Shown one piece after another: positions 1-9,538 of a DNA stretch of 64,000 nt. The position numbers were made by a program, and so were the translations under genes. Within the stretch, counting starts at the first letter, position 1. Each line of letters begins with the position of its first letter. Under the pieces are notes generated by a model. The model worked only from the letters and a program-made list of their open reading frames with translations. It did not search any database and was not told the DNA's origin. Source of the DNA: Variovorax terrae (GTDB taxonomy: Bacteria > Pseudomonadota > Gammaproteobacteria > Burkholderiales > Burkholderiaceae_C); contig NZ_JALGBI010000001.1 in the NCBI RefSeq assembly GCF_022809125.1, positions 2,852,001-2,916,000 on the forward strand, in the 5' to 3' direction.

Positions 1-341
1 CGCATCACCTCGTCGAAGTCCGGCACCGGGTAGTCCTCGACGCGATGCGCGCCGCCGGTGATGCCGGCATTGTTGAAGGCGACGTCGAGCCGGGCCTGTT
101 CGCGGTCGATGCGCGCAAGCAGTGCGGCAACCTCCTCTTCGCGGGAGACATCGGCCGCCGCAATGCGTGCCAGGCCGCCGGCGGCCTCGATCATCGCCTG
201 CGTCTGTGCCAGCTTCGCCTGCTGCCGCCCGGCGCAATAGACGAGCGCGCCGCGCGCGGCGAATAGCTGCGCCGCCGCGCGCCCGATGCCGGATCCTGCC
301 CCCGTGACCAGGACCACCTTGCCTTCGAATGGGGTGGGCAT
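1..341 (-). CDS. SDR family oxidoreductase (3' end beyond window)
   Basis: Short-chain dehydrogenase/reductase; only the first 113 codons lie in the window. The Rossmann motif TGAGSGIG is at residues 13-20 and the family NNAG motif at residues 90-93, so the NAD(P)-binding half is present; the catalytic Tyr-x3-Lys lies past the edge. The ATG at 341 is preceded by GGAG. It is the last visible gene of an operon with the oxidoreductase at 357-953 (15-bp gap) and the hydrolase at 950-1612. Substrate cannot be inferred. Confidence 0.85.
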   Translation of the reverse strand, partial: MPTPFEGKVVLVTGAGSGIGRAAAQLFAARGALVYCAGRQQAKLAQTQAMIEAAGGLARIAAADVSREEEVAALLARIDREQARLDVAFNNAGITGGAHRVEDYPVPDFDEVM

Positions 342-356
342 GTGCCTGCTCCGCCT

Positions 357-949
357 TCAGCCCAGCTTGACCAGATTCAAGGTGGGCAGCACGCCCCCCG
401 GAAACTGCTGAAGCGGGCTGCCACTGGCCAGGGTTCCGAGGTCGATGGTGGCGAAGCCGCAGCGGCCGAGGATCTCGCCGACGGCCTGTTTTGCCGCAAC
501 GTCGTCGCCACAGAGGAAGAGCACGCGGCGCCCGCCGGCCACCTGCGGGTCGGCAGCCAGCATGGCGCGCACCAGCGTATTGCCCGCTTTCACGACGCGC
601 GCGCCGGGCGCGTGCGAGGCGACGACCTCGCTCGAATTCTTGCCGCCCAGGTCCAGGGTGGAGAACCCCGGGCCGACGGCATTCGTCGCGTCGATCAGCA
701 CACGCCCGTTCCAGGCCGGCAGGCCGGCCAGGGCTTCCGGCACCTGCGGCCATTGCACCGCCAGGAACACCACGTCGGCCGCAGCGGCTTCCTCGCGCGT
801 GCCGGCCCGGGCGTTCGGCCCCATCTCGCGCGCGGCAGCGGCCAGCGATTCGGGGCCCCGGCTGTTGCTGAGGATCACCTCGTAGCCGGCCCTCGCGGCA
901 TGGCCCGCAAAGGCCTGTCCGATGCCGCCCGCCCCCATGACGCCGATCT

Positions 950-953
<4 letters not shown>
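357..953 (-). CDS. NADPH-dependent F420 reductase-like NAD(P)-binding oxidoreductase
   Basis: A 198-residue protein opening with MKIGVMGAGGIGQ, a GxGxxG dinucleotide site at residues 7-12, followed by the strand SNSRG after which NADP phosphate binders usually place Ser/Arg. Length and layout fit the family that contains F420-dependent NADP reductase (COG2085), whose bacterial members often do not use F420. Its start overlaps the upstream hydrolase stop as ATGA, so the two are translationally coupled. Longer reading through the hydrolase (to 1259) was not used because it would overlap a real gene and displace the Rossmann motif from the N-terminus. Confidence 0.82.
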
Positions 954-1612
<659 letters not shown>

Positions 1613-1662
1613 GGGCTTGTCTCCGTTGGGGGGTTGAGGTGAGGCCGAGAATGCGCCCTCGA

Positions 1663-1703
1663 TTCCATAGCCGGAAGCCGATATCATTCGATGGATTCCA
1701 TCG
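1663..1703. promoter_or_regulatory. Candidate LysR operator pair between divergent genes
   Basis: The 104-bp gap between the hydrolase and the LysR gene carries two dyads. TTCC-N6-GGAA at 1663-1676 contains the LysR-type T-N11-A arrangement (T1664, A1676). A 15-bp palindrome CGATGGATTCCATCG lies at 1689-1703, just upstream of the lysR start at 1717. Recognition and activation half-sites of LysR regulators usually sit this way; assignment is by inference. Confidence 0.5.
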
Positions 1704-1716
1704 TCAGGATTGATAG

Positions 1717-2643
1717 ATGCTCGACGGCCTCACCCTGGACCAGCTGCGCACTTTCATCGCCGCCGCCGAAGAAGGCAGCTTCTCCGCGGCCGGCCGCAAG
1801 CTCAGGCGGGCGCAGTCGGTGGTGAGCCACACGCTCGCGAACCTCGAGGCGCAGATCGGCGTGCCCCTGTTCGACCGGAGTTCGCGCTATCCGCGCCTGA
1901 CCGCGCAGGGCAAGGAGCTTCTGCTCGCGGCGCGCGGCGTGGCCGACCACATCGACACCTTCAAGGCGCGCGCCCGCACCATGCGCGAGGGACTGGAGCC
2001 GGAGCTTTCCGTGGTGGTCGATGTGGTCTATCCGATGGCCGCTCTCACCAGGGCCGTGGGCCGGTTCAGGGCCAGCTATCCGAACACGCCGCTGCGGCTC
2101 TATGTGCAGGCGCTGGGCGGCGTGGCGCAGCTCGTGCTCGACGGGCGCTGCCGCGTCGGCATCGTGGGCACGCTGCCGACCATCCCCGATCAGCTCCAGT
2201 CGGCGCCCTCGCTCGACATCCCGTTCGTGAGCGTCGTGGCGCCGACGCATCCGCTGTCGAGCTGGAAAGGGGTCGTGCCCGAGTCTGAAATCATCAAGCA
2301 TGTGCAGCTCGTCCTGACCGATCCCACGGAGCTGTCGCAGGGCCACAATTTCGGCGTGCTTTCCAAGAGGACCTGGCGCCTGTCCGACCTCGGGTCGAAG
2401 CACGCCTTCCTGAAGGCGGGGTTCGGCTGGGGGCAGATGCCGCGGCATCTCGTGGACAGCGACATCCGCCTGGGCAGCCTCGTGAAGATCCGGGTCGAAG
2501 GCGCGCCTGCGCGGATGCAGGTGCTGTCCATGCGCGCGGTCCACCGCAAGGACGCGCCGCCCGGCCCCGCGGGCTGCTCGCTGATCCAGTGGCTCAACGA
2601 GCCGGAGCGCCGGCCCGCGCCCCGCGCCAGCCGCGCGCCCTGA
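1717..2643 (+). CDS. LysR family transcriptional regulator
   Basis: A 308-residue LysR-type regulator. The N-terminal winged helix-turn-helix is clear (LDQLRTFIAAAEEGSFSAAG, then SVVSHTLANLEAQIGVPLF and the RLTAQG turn), followed by a substrate-binding domain from about residue 90. It is divergent from the hydrolase/oxidoreductase operon ending at 1612, the usual arrangement for a LysR activator and its target. The effector is unknown. No clear Shine-Dalgarno precedes the ATG. Confidence 0.93.
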   Translation: MLDGLTLDQLRTFIAAAEEGSFSAAGRKLRRAQSVVSHTLANLEAQIGVPLFDRSSRYPRLTAQGKELLLAARGVADHIDTFKARARTMREGLEPELSVVVDVVYPMAALTRAVGRFRASYPNTPLRLYVQALGGVAQLVLDGRCRVGIVGTLPTIPDQLQSAPSLDIPFVSVVAPTHPLSSWKGVVPESEIIKHVQLVLTDPTELSQGHNFGVLSKRTWRLSDLGSKHAFLKAGFGWGQMPRHLVDSDIRLGSLVKIRVEGAPARMQVLSMRAVHRKDAPPGPAGCSLIQWLNEPERRPAPRASRAP

Positions 2644-2732
2644 ACGCCGCAATGGAATGTGCCCCCATCGCCCTCGCAGACCTTGTGCGCGCCTCCCGGG
2701 CCAAGCACCTCAGTCCAGCGGCTTGCTCACAA

Positions 2733-2831
2733 GCCTGCAACCGTGTCGCAACGCCTATTTTCCAAGATTTTCGAAAAAAAACAGGCTGATGTCCTTGTCT
2801 CACGGTCATTTCTTGCTATCAAAACAAGAGC
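2733..2831 (+). repeat. Interspersed repeat copy A (99 bp)
   Basis: An AT-rich block in the 243-bp space between the convergent lysR and ydiJ genes. It aligns without gaps to 15039-15137 at about 80% identity and shares the core GTCC..GGTCATTT and the terminal GCTATCAAAACAAGAGC with other copies in the window. Nothing gene-like was seen in the rest of the gap. Confidence 0.8.
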
Positions 2832-2886
2832 AATGAACCGGCCGCTTCACGACGCGCGTGCCGCCCCAAGGCAGGCGCCCGCCAGC

Positions 2887-5800
2887 TCAGAGCGCCTCAT
2901 GCTGCGCCGTGCGCAGCGCCAACGCGGCGTGGGACGCTCTCAGTGGGGGCGGCTCGGACTTCACCGCACGAAGCAGGAGCTGCACGGGATGCATCAGGTC
3001 CAGCCCATCGACGATGGAGGCCTGGCAGCGGCACGAATACCCCGTCGCAACCGTGCGGCCGAGACGGCCACGCTCCGCCAGGATCGGTTTCCAGCTCTGG
3101 CCGTAGATCGCCTCCGAGGTGGCCCGGTGCGCCCGCTCGTGTCCATAGAGGCCCGCCATGCCACAGCATCCGCTCGCGACGACCTGCAGGTTCACCCCCA
3201 GATGCCGCGCCACCCGCACCCACTCGGAGGTCGCAGCCGGGGCATTGGTGCGCTCGGTGCAATGCGGAAGCAGTGACCATTCGGCCCCGTCCCCTGCGCG
3301 TCGCTGCGGGAGGTCGCGGAGTCTCCCGGCCAGCCACTCCTGGGGCAGCGCGACCTTCGGTGCCGCGTCCGCACCCAGTGCGGCCCGGTATTCGGCGCGA
3401 TACGCCAGCGTCATCGAGGGATCGATGCCCACGAGCTCCACGCCCGTCTCGGCCAACGCATTGAGCATGCCGGCGTTGCGGCGCGCAGTGCGCCCGAAGG
3501 TGCCCAGCATCCCCAGGACATGCTGCGGCTTGCCATTCGGCAAGAAAGGTGCGAGCCACGGCCGGAAGCCCAGGCGTTCCAGGAGCTCGAACCAATCGAG
3601 CACAACGCGCGTGTCGTAGTGCGTCGTGAACGCGTCCTGGACCACCACGACGCTCTTTCGGCGCTCGTCCCCGGAAAGTGCGCGCAGCGCTGCTGCCGTC
3701 GCAACCTGAACGCCACGCGCCTGCAGCGCCTGCCGCAAATCGCTCGTTCCAAGCGCCGGCAGCGCCACCAGTCCCAGACTCCGCGCCACGCGGTGGCCCA
3801 GGCGGCTGTGCGTGAGCGCATTGGCGAGCCGCGGGGTCTTCAGGGCCCAGGGCAGCATCGCCTCCAAGCCTCCGACCAGGTAGTCCCTCGCCGGCCGCAG
3901 GTAGCGGCCGTGATAGGCCTCGAGGAACCGGGACCGAAAGGCAGGGACGTCGACCTTGACAGGACACTGCCCCACACAGGACTTGCACGCGAGGCAGCCG
4001 TCCATGGCTTCCTTGACTTCATGGGAGAAGTCGCCGCCCGCTCGCCTCGCCTTCCACGTGTTCACTGCGCGCGCGGGCATCTCCAGCCATGTGCCACGTG
4101 ACGAGGATGCAGGGTCCACCCCGGCTTCGGCCAGGAGCCGCAGCCACTCCCGCATGAGGGAGGCCCGGCCCTTGGGCGAATGCCTGCGGTCTCGCGTGGC
4201 CTTCCACGAGGGGCACATCGCATCGTCAGGGTCGAAGTTGAAGCAGGCGCCGTTGCCATTGCAATGCAGGGAATCCTCGTTCGCGCGCCGCACGGCGATG
4301 GGAATCTGCCGGTCGAACCGGCCCCGGGTCGGCACCTCGTCGAGCCGCGTCAGCGCGAGGCCGGGCGGAGACGCGATCTTGCCGGGATTGAGCTGGTTGT
4401 GCGGATCGAATGCGGCCTTGATCTCCTGCATGCGCGGGTACAGCGGGCCAAAGAATTCCGCGGCGTACTCGGACCGGTAGCCCTTGCCGTGCTCTCCCCA
4501 GAGCACGCCTTTGTACTTCTGCGTGAGCGCGAAGACCTCGTCCGAGATCTCGCGCACGAGTTTTTCCTGCTCGGGGTCCTTCATGTCGAGCGCCGGCCGC
4601 ACATGCAGGCAGCCTGCATCCACGTGGCCGAACATCCCGTACACCAGCCCGCGGCGGTCCAGCGCCGCGCGAAACTCGAGAATGTAGTCCGCCAGGCATT
4701 CGGGGGGCACCACGGTGTCCTCCACAAACGGCATGGGTCGCCGCTCGCCCTGCATGTTGCCCAGAAGCCCCACCGATTTCTTGCGCATGGACCAGATCGC
4801 TGCCGCCGCGGCCGAGCCACGCGCGACGGTGTAGCCCCGGCGGCCCGCGCCGCCGCCGGCCAGCGCACGCTCGACGCGCGCCAGCTTGGCTTCGAGCTCC
4901 GCCTCGTCGGCCGCCACGAACTCCACGATGTTCACGCCCTCGGCCGGCCCCTCTGGATCTTCAGGGAAGAACTCGCGGACCTTCAGCCAGATGGCGTCCT
5001 GCCGCGCAAGGGCCAGAACGGTGGCGTCGACGGTCTCGCTGGACGCTGCCTCCAGCTTCATCAGCACGCCCGCATCGCGCAGCGCGGAGTCGAACGTCGC
5101 ATAGCGGATGTTGAGCAGGCCGGTAAAGCGCGGGACGGGCGTGAGCCGGACCTTCGCCTCCGTCACGAAGGCGAGGCTCCCCTCGGCGCCGCAGATGACC
5201 GAGCTCAGATCGAAGCGCCCGTTGCAATCGCAAAGGTGCACCAGGTCGTACCCGGTGACGCAGCGATTCAGCCTGGGAAAGCGCTGTGCAATGAGCTCGG
5301 CGTCGTCCTGGCGGATGCGGTCGAGCACCCGCAGCACGTGGCCCACGCGGTCGCTGCGGCCCTTGGCGGCTTCGAGCTCCGCGGCGTTCAGAGGGCGCGA
5401 CTGCCATTCAGTGCCGTCGATGAAAACCGCCCGCAGCTCCATCACGTGGTCGCGGGTCTTTCCGTACAGTACCGAGCCCTGCCCGGAGGCATCCGTCGCG
5501 ATCATGCCGCCGATGGTGGCGCGGTTCGAGGGCGACAGCTCGGGGGCGAAGAACAGGCCGCTGGCAGCCACCGCGGCGTTCAGCTGGTCCTTCACCACCC
5601 CGGCCTGGACGCGCGCCCAGCCTTCCTCCAGATTCAGCTCGAGGATGGCGTTCATGTAGCGCGACAGGTCGACTGAAAGACCCGCCGTGAGGGACTGGCC
5701 GTTGGTTCCCGTCCCGCCGCCGCGCGGTGTGAACTGCAGGGCGCGGAATCGGGATTCGCCCGCCAGCTTGGCGATGCGCACCACGTCCTGGTCGTGGCGC

Positions 5801-5973
5801 GGAAACAGGATCACCTGGGGCGGCACCTGGTAGATCGAGTTGTCGGTCGAGAAGACCGTGCGATCGGCGTGCGACGACGCCATGTCGCCTTCGAAGCCGC
5901 GCAGGCGCAGTTCGGCAAGGTACTCCGAGAGGATCGTTGGCGGGCTTTCGCCGGCGTGGAGCGCAGGAATCAC
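2887..5973 (-). CDS. ydiJ: YdiJ-like D-2-hydroxyglutarate/D-2-hydroxyacid dehydrogenase (FAD, Fe-S)
   Basis: A 1028-residue flavoprotein with the same architecture and length as E. coli YdiJ (1018 aa). An FAD-binding (PCMH type) domain with PRGGGTGTNGQ lies near residues 85-95, then an FAD-oxidase C-terminal domain, a ferredoxin-like cluster (CLACKSCVGQCPVK) near 660 and a cysteine-rich CCG domain (CCGMAGLYG) near 935. The family oxidises D-2-hydroxy acids and passes electrons to the membrane chain. The start is GTG at 5973, overlapping the upstream GntR stop as GTGA, so regulator and enzyme are one operon. Possible substrates are D-2-hydroxyglutarate or another D-2-hydroxy acid. Confidence 0.88.
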   Translation of the reverse strand: MIPALHAGESPPTILSEYLAELRLRGFEGDMASSHADRTVFSTDNSIYQVPPQVILFPRHDQDVVRIAKLAGESRFRALQFTPRGGGTGTNGQSLTAGLSVDLSRYMNAILELNLEEGWARVQAGVVKDQLNAAVAASGLFFAPELSPSNRATIGGMIATDASGQGSVLYGKTRDHVMELRAVFIDGTEWQSRPLNAAELEAAKGRSDRVGHVLRVLDRIRQDDAELIAQRFPRLNRCVTGYDLVHLCDCNGRFDLSSVICGAEGSLAFVTEAKVRLTPVPRFTGLLNIRYATFDSALRDAGVLMKLEAASSETVDATVLALARQDAIWLKVREFFPEDPEGPAEGVNIVEFVAADEAELEAKLARVERALAGGGAGRRGYTVARGSAAAAAIWSMRKKSVGLLGNMQGERRPMPFVEDTVVPPECLADYILEFRAALDRRGLVYGMFGHVDAGCLHVRPALDMKDPEQEKLVREISDEVFALTQKYKGVLWGEHGKGYRSEYAAEFFGPLYPRMQEIKAAFDPHNQLNPGKIASPPGLALTRLDEVPTRGRFDRQIPIAVRRANEDSLHCNGNGACFNFDPDDAMCPSWKATRDRRHSPKGRASLMREWLRLLAEAGVDPASSSRGTWLEMPARAVNTWKARRAGGDFSHEVKEAMDGCLACKSCVGQCPVKVDVPAFRSRFLEAYHGRYLRPARDYLVGGLEAMLPWALKTPRLANALTHSRLGHRVARSLGLVALPALGTSDLRQALQARGVQVATAAALRALSGDERRKSVVVVQDAFTTHYDTRVVLDWFELLERLGFRPWLAPFLPNGKPQHVLGMLGTFGRTARRNAGMLNALAETGVELVGIDPSMTLAYRAEYRAALGADAAPKVALPQEWLAGRLRDLPQRRAGDGAEWSLLPHCTERTNAPAATSEWVRVARHLGVNLQVVASGCCGMAGLYGHERAHRATSEAIYGQSWKPILAERGRLGRTVATGYSCRCQASIVDGLDLMHPVQLLLRAVKSEPPPLRASHAALALRTAQHEAL

Positions 5974-6647
5974 GAACGCCCCCCGCCGGCGCGCGATCCG
6001 CCGAACTCGATGCGCTGCCGCTTGAACCGATGGGCCGCCACGCGCAGATGCAGCTGCATCACCTGGCGGGCGAGCTCTCCATCGCCGGCACGGATCGCGG
6101 CGGCGAGGTCGCGGTGGTGCTGCATGCTTTGCAGCTTGTCCTGCCGCGTGCTGATGAAGTGCGACCGGATGACGATGGGCATGTCAATCAGGCTGGCCAG
6201 CATGCTGCGCAACCGCGGCGATCCGCTGCCTTCGAGAATGGCCCAGTGGAAGGCGGAGTTGATCTTCTGCAGCCGCTCCGCCAGCTCTGCCCCCCCTTTG
6301 GCGATCGCACGGCCCATCTCGTCGTTCAAGGCGTCGAGCCTGTCCGCCAGCGCCTCCTCGCCCCGCCGCGCCGCCAGTTCGGCCGCATGCGCTTCCAGCA
6401 GCCCTCGGAGGTCGAACGTCTCCTCGATGTCGAACTCCGTCCACTCGGCCACGCGAACCCCCCGGTTCGGGTCGGCCGTGGCCAACCCGTCGTCGACCAG
6501 GCGCTTGAGGGCCGCGCGCACCGGCGTGCGGCTGATGTTGAGTTCGCGGGCCAGGCGCTCTTCCTTGAGCTGTTCGCCGGGGGCGTAGGTCCCCCCGACC
6601 ACCCGCTGCTTCAGCGTCTCATAGGCCTTGTCGGATGCGGCAGCCAT
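5970..6647 (-). CDS. GntR family regulator, FadR/FCD subfamily
   Basis: A 225-residue regulator with an N-terminal winged helix (YAPGEQLKEERLARELNISR, TPVRAALKRLVDDGL) and an all-helical FCD effector domain from about residue 75. The start has AGGAG at good spacing. It is co-transcribed with ydiJ and divergent from the RraA/hydroxyacid dehydrogenase operon across a gap with three GTAC-centred sites. FCD regulators commonly respond to small carboxylic acids, so a hydroxy acid effector is likely but inferred. Confidence 0.93.
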   Translation of the reverse strand: MAAASDKAYETLKQRVVGGTYAPGEQLKEERLARELNISRTPVRAALKRLVDDGLATADPNRGVRVAEWTEFDIEETFDLRGLLEAHAAELAARRGEEALADRLDALNDEMGRAIAKGGAELAERLQKINSAFHWAILEGSGSPRLRSMLASLIDMPIVIRSHFISTRQDKLQSMQHHRDLAAAIRAGDGELARQVMQLHLRVAAHRFKRQRIEFGGSRAGGGRS

Positions 6648-6673
6648 GTTTGCTCCTGGTTTGTTCCTATTTT

Positions 6674-6763
6674 GTACGTTACCGATGAGATGCAGGGTTC
6701 ATTTTCCTCTGTACACAATAACCCTTGAAGCCCATTCTGGACCATTTTGTTTTTTTATTGTAC
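6674..6763. promoter_or_regulatory. Candidate GntR operators in divergent promoter
   Basis: Three GTAC-centred motifs (GTAC at 6674-6677, 6711-6714 and 6760-6763) occur in the AT-rich gap between the GntR gene and the RraA gene. The second and third read TGTACACAATAA and, inverted, TGTACAATAA, so they form an inverted pair. FadR-type regulators bind short GT/AC dyads, which makes this GntR protein the natural candidate. Confidence 0.5.
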
Positions 6764-6800
6764 ATTTCCTCCCTCCCATTACCAACCCTCCACTCCAGCC

Positions 6801-7478
6801 ATGGTCGGACTCCAGATTCTCAAGCGGCGCCGCGAAGTTTCGCCGCAACTCGTGCAGGCCTTCAAGGGCCTGCCCGTCGCCAACGTCAGCGACTGCATGG
6901 CGCGCATGACGTCCGCCGGCGCGCGCCTTCGCCCGATGCACAAGTCTGCCTATCTCGCCGGGCCGGCGCTCACGGTGAAGACACGCCCGGGCGACAACCT
7001 GATGATCCACAAGGCGCTGACGATGGCGCAACCGGGCGACGTGATCGTGGTCGACGCGGGCGGCGACCTGACCAATTCGCTTTTCGGCGAGATCATGACC
7101 GCCACGGCGGTGAAGATCGGCGTGGCCGGCGTGGTGCTGAACGGCGCGGTCCGCGACGCCGAAGAGATCGGCCAGGGCGAGTTTCCGCTGTATGCCGCGG
7201 GCGTCACGCACCGCGGACCCTACAAGGACGGCCCCGGGGAGATCAACGTCCCGATTTCGATCGACGGCATGGTGATTCATCCCGGCGACCTGATCCTCGG
7301 CGACGCCGACGGGCTTCTGTGCGTGCCGTTCGACGACGCCGAGGACATCCTGGCAGCCACGCATCGCAAGATGGAGGCCGAGAAGAAGATGCTGGCGGAC
7401 ATCGCGGCAGGCCAGCTCGATACGTCCTGGATCGACGCGGCGCTCCAGCGCCTCGGCTGCAACACGGAGCCGAAGTGA
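6801..7478 (+). CDS. RraA-like aldolase/decarboxylase (HMG/CHA aldolase family)
   Basis: A 225-residue member of the RraA fold family that includes 4-hydroxy-4-methyl-2-oxoglutarate and 4-carboxy-4-hydroxy-2-oxoadipate aldolases. The signature Arg-Asp pair is R118-D119 (GAVRDAEEI), preceded by the GGDL turn near residue 90. Such enzymes cleave 2-oxo-4-hydroxy acids or decarboxylate oxaloacetate with a divalent metal. The ATG at 6801 was preferred over the open frame to 6747, which runs through operator sequence. It overlaps the next start (TGATG). Confidence 0.85.
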   Translation: MVGLQILKRRREVSPQLVQAFKGLPVANVSDCMARMTSAGARLRPMHKSAYLAGPALTVKTRPGDNLMIHKALTMAQPGDVIVVDAGGDLTNSLFGEIMTATAVKIGVAGVVLNGAVRDAEEIGQGEFPLYAAGVTHRGPYKDGPGEINVPISIDGMVIHPGDLILGDADGLLCVPFDDAEDILAATHRKMEAEKKMLADIAAGQLDTSWIDAALQRLGCNTEPK

Positions 7479-8515
7479 TGGCTATCGAAAAACGAGTGGT
7501 CCGGTCGGACCTGTGGATCGATCGGGCGTTCGACGAACGGCTGGCTCGTGAACCCGGTGTGTCGCTGAGCGTCTTCACCGTGCAAGGCAATCCCTCTGTG
7601 GCGTGGGATGCGCTCGCCCAAGCGCATGTCTACCACGTGTCCGCCGCCAAGGACGAGCTGCCGAAGGAATGGTTCGTGCGCTCCGATCTGATCGCCCGCT
7701 GTCCCGACCTGCTTTGCGTCTCGGCCGGCGGTGCGGGCTACGACACCGTCGACGTGGCGGCCTGCACGGCGGCCGGCATCATCGTGGTGAACCAGTCGGG
7801 CGGCAACGCCGTCTCGGTCGCCGAGCACACCCTCGGCTTCATGCTGGGCATTTCCCGCAGGATGCTGGAGGGCGACCGCCGCATGCGCCGCGAGACCGGC
7901 TACGCGCGCGAGGACGTGATGGGCCACGAGATCCAGGGCAAGACGCTGGGCCTGGTCGGCATCGGGCACATCGGCACACGCGTTGCCGCGCTTGCGCGCG
8001 CTTTTGGCCTGGAAGTGATCGCCACGGACCCCTTGCTGTCAGCGGAGCAGATCGCCCAGCGCGGCGCCAGGGCCGTGCCGTTCGACGAGCTGCTCGCGGC
8101 GTCGGACTTCGTCTCCCTGCACTGCCCGCGTGACGCCACGACCCTCAGGATGATGAATGCCGAGACCTTCGGCCGCATGAAGAGGGGCGCCATCTTCATC
8201 ACCACCGCGCGCGGCGGCATCCACGACGAAAGCGCGCTCGTCGAGGCGCTGAAGGCGGGCCATCTCGCAGGCGCCGGCATCGACGTCTGGGACCAGGAGC
8301 CGCCCGCGCTCGACCACCCGCTGCTGGCCATGGACAACGTCTTTGCCACCTTCCACACCGCAGGCGTCACGCACGAAGGACGCCGCAACATCGCTGCCAT
8401 CAGCGCGGAACAGATCGCCGGCGTGCTGCGTGGCGAACGCCCGCCGCGCCTGATCAACCCGGAGGCCTGGCCCGCATTCGAGCAGCGGCGCGCCCGAATT
8501 CTCGGGCACGCCTGA
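7478..8515 (+). CDS. D-isomer-specific 2-hydroxyacid dehydrogenase (NAD)
   Basis: A 345-residue dehydrogenase. The NAD-binding motif GLVGIGHIGTR is near residue 157, the catalytic Arg lies in TTARGG near 243, and the catalytic His in FHTAGVTHEG near 291. It interconverts a 2-oxo and a D-2-hydroxy acid. Its ATG overlaps the RraA stop, so the two are translationally coupled; a Bug binding protein and an FMN hydroxyacid oxidase follow. Exact substrate unknown. Confidence 0.9.
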   Translation: MAIEKRVVRSDLWIDRAFDERLAREPGVSLSVFTVQGNPSVAWDALAQAHVYHVSAAKDELPKEWFVRSDLIARCPDLLCVSAGGAGYDTVDVAACTAAGIIVVNQSGGNAVSVAEHTLGFMLGISRRMLEGDRRMRRETGYAREDVMGHEIQGKTLGLVGIGHIGTRVAALARAFGLEVIATDPLLSAEQIAQRGARAVPFDELLAASDFVSLHCPRDATTLRMMNAETFGRMKRGAIFITTARGGIHDESALVEALKAGHLAGAGIDVWDQEPPALDHPLLAMDNVFATFHTAGVTHEGRRNIAAISAEQIAGVLRGERPPRLINPEAWPAFEQRRARILGHA

Positions 8516-8544
8516 CCACCCCATCCATTCAAGGAGACATTCCC

Positions 8545-9531
8545 ATGCATCGCCCCTCTTCGTTCCTTCGCAGGCTCCTGCCGGCGCTCGCCCTGTGCGC
8601 CGCGGCCATGGCGCCCGGACTGGCCAGTGCCGCCTACCCCGAAGCGCCGATCAAGATGATCGTCGCCTACGCCGCCGGAGGCGGTACGGACATCACCGCG
8701 CGCCTGCTGGCGCAGTACACGCAGAAGCACCTCGGCGGCGACGCCTCCATCGTGGTCATCAACCGCCCCGGCGCCGGCGGCGGCATCGGGTTCACCGAGT
8801 TGACGAATGCGAAGCCCGACGGCTACACGATCGGCTTCATCAACACGCCCAACGTGCTCACCATCCCGATCGAGCGCAAGTCCAGCTTCCATTGGCAGAA
8901 CTTCGACCTCATCGGCAACATCGTCGATGACCCGGGCAACTTCTCCGTGCATGCCGATACGCCCATCAAGAACCTGGCGGATCTCGTCGCCTACGCCAAG
9001 GCGAATCCCGGCAAGGTCACGTATGGCACGACGGGCATCGGCTCGGACGACCATCTTGCGGCCCTGATGTTCGAGCGGGCCGCGGGCGTGAAACTCACGC
9101 ACGTGCCGTTCAAGGGAGCGGCGGAGGTGCACAACGCCATCGCCAGCAAGCAGATCATGCTGGCCGCGATGAACATCGGCGAAGCGCTCCAGTACGAAAA
9201 GGGCGGCACGCCCCTGCGCCATCTGGGGCAGATGAGCGACAAGCGGTCCACGCTCGCACCGAACGTGCCCACGTTCAAGGAGCAGGGCTTCGATGTGATC
9301 ATGGCCTCCCTGCGCGGCGTCGCCGCCCCGAAGAACCTTCCGCCGGCCATCCGCGAGCAACTGGTGAACGCCGTGCACAAGGCCGTGAACGATCCCGAGT
9401 TCCGGCAGAAGGCCGCCGGCTACTTTGCGCCCATCCGGTACCTCGCTCCCACCGCCTACGCCACGGAACTGAAAGACGGCGAGGCGGAGTTCAAGAAGCT
9501 GTGGCAGGCCAACCCCTGGACCGACAAGTAA
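8545..9531 (+). CDS. Bug-type tripartite tricarboxylate transporter substrate-binding protein
   Basis: A 328-residue periplasmic binding protein with a signal peptide (twin-Arg-like start RRLLPALALCAAAM, cleavage near LASA-AYP at about 29) and the Bug family opening PIKMIVAYAAGGGTDITAR. AAGGAG precedes the ATG. Bug (TctC) proteins bind carboxylates or related small molecules, often without adjacent TctAB membrane subunits, and none is seen here. Its place between two hydroxyacid enzymes suggests it binds their substrate. Confidence 0.93.
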   Translation: MHRPSSFLRRLLPALALCAAAMAPGLASAAYPEAPIKMIVAYAAGGGTDITARLLAQYTQKHLGGDASIVVINRPGAGGGIGFTELTNAKPDGYTIGFINTPNVLTIPIERKSSFHWQNFDLIGNIVDDPGNFSVHADTPIKNLADLVAYAKANPGKVTYGTTGIGSDDHLAALMFERAAGVKLTHVPFKGAAEVHNAIASKQIMLAAMNIGEALQYEKGGTPLRHLGQMSDKRSTLAPNVPTFKEQGFDVIMASLRGVAAPKNLPPAIREQLVNAVHKAVNDPEFRQKAAGYFAPIRYLAPTAYATELKDGEAEFKKLWQANPWTDK

Positions 9532-9538
9532 GCTGCGG

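Noticed and set aside
4180..5676. Plus-strand 498-codon frame opposite ydiJ
   Set aside because: Antisense shadow of a well-supported flavoprotein.
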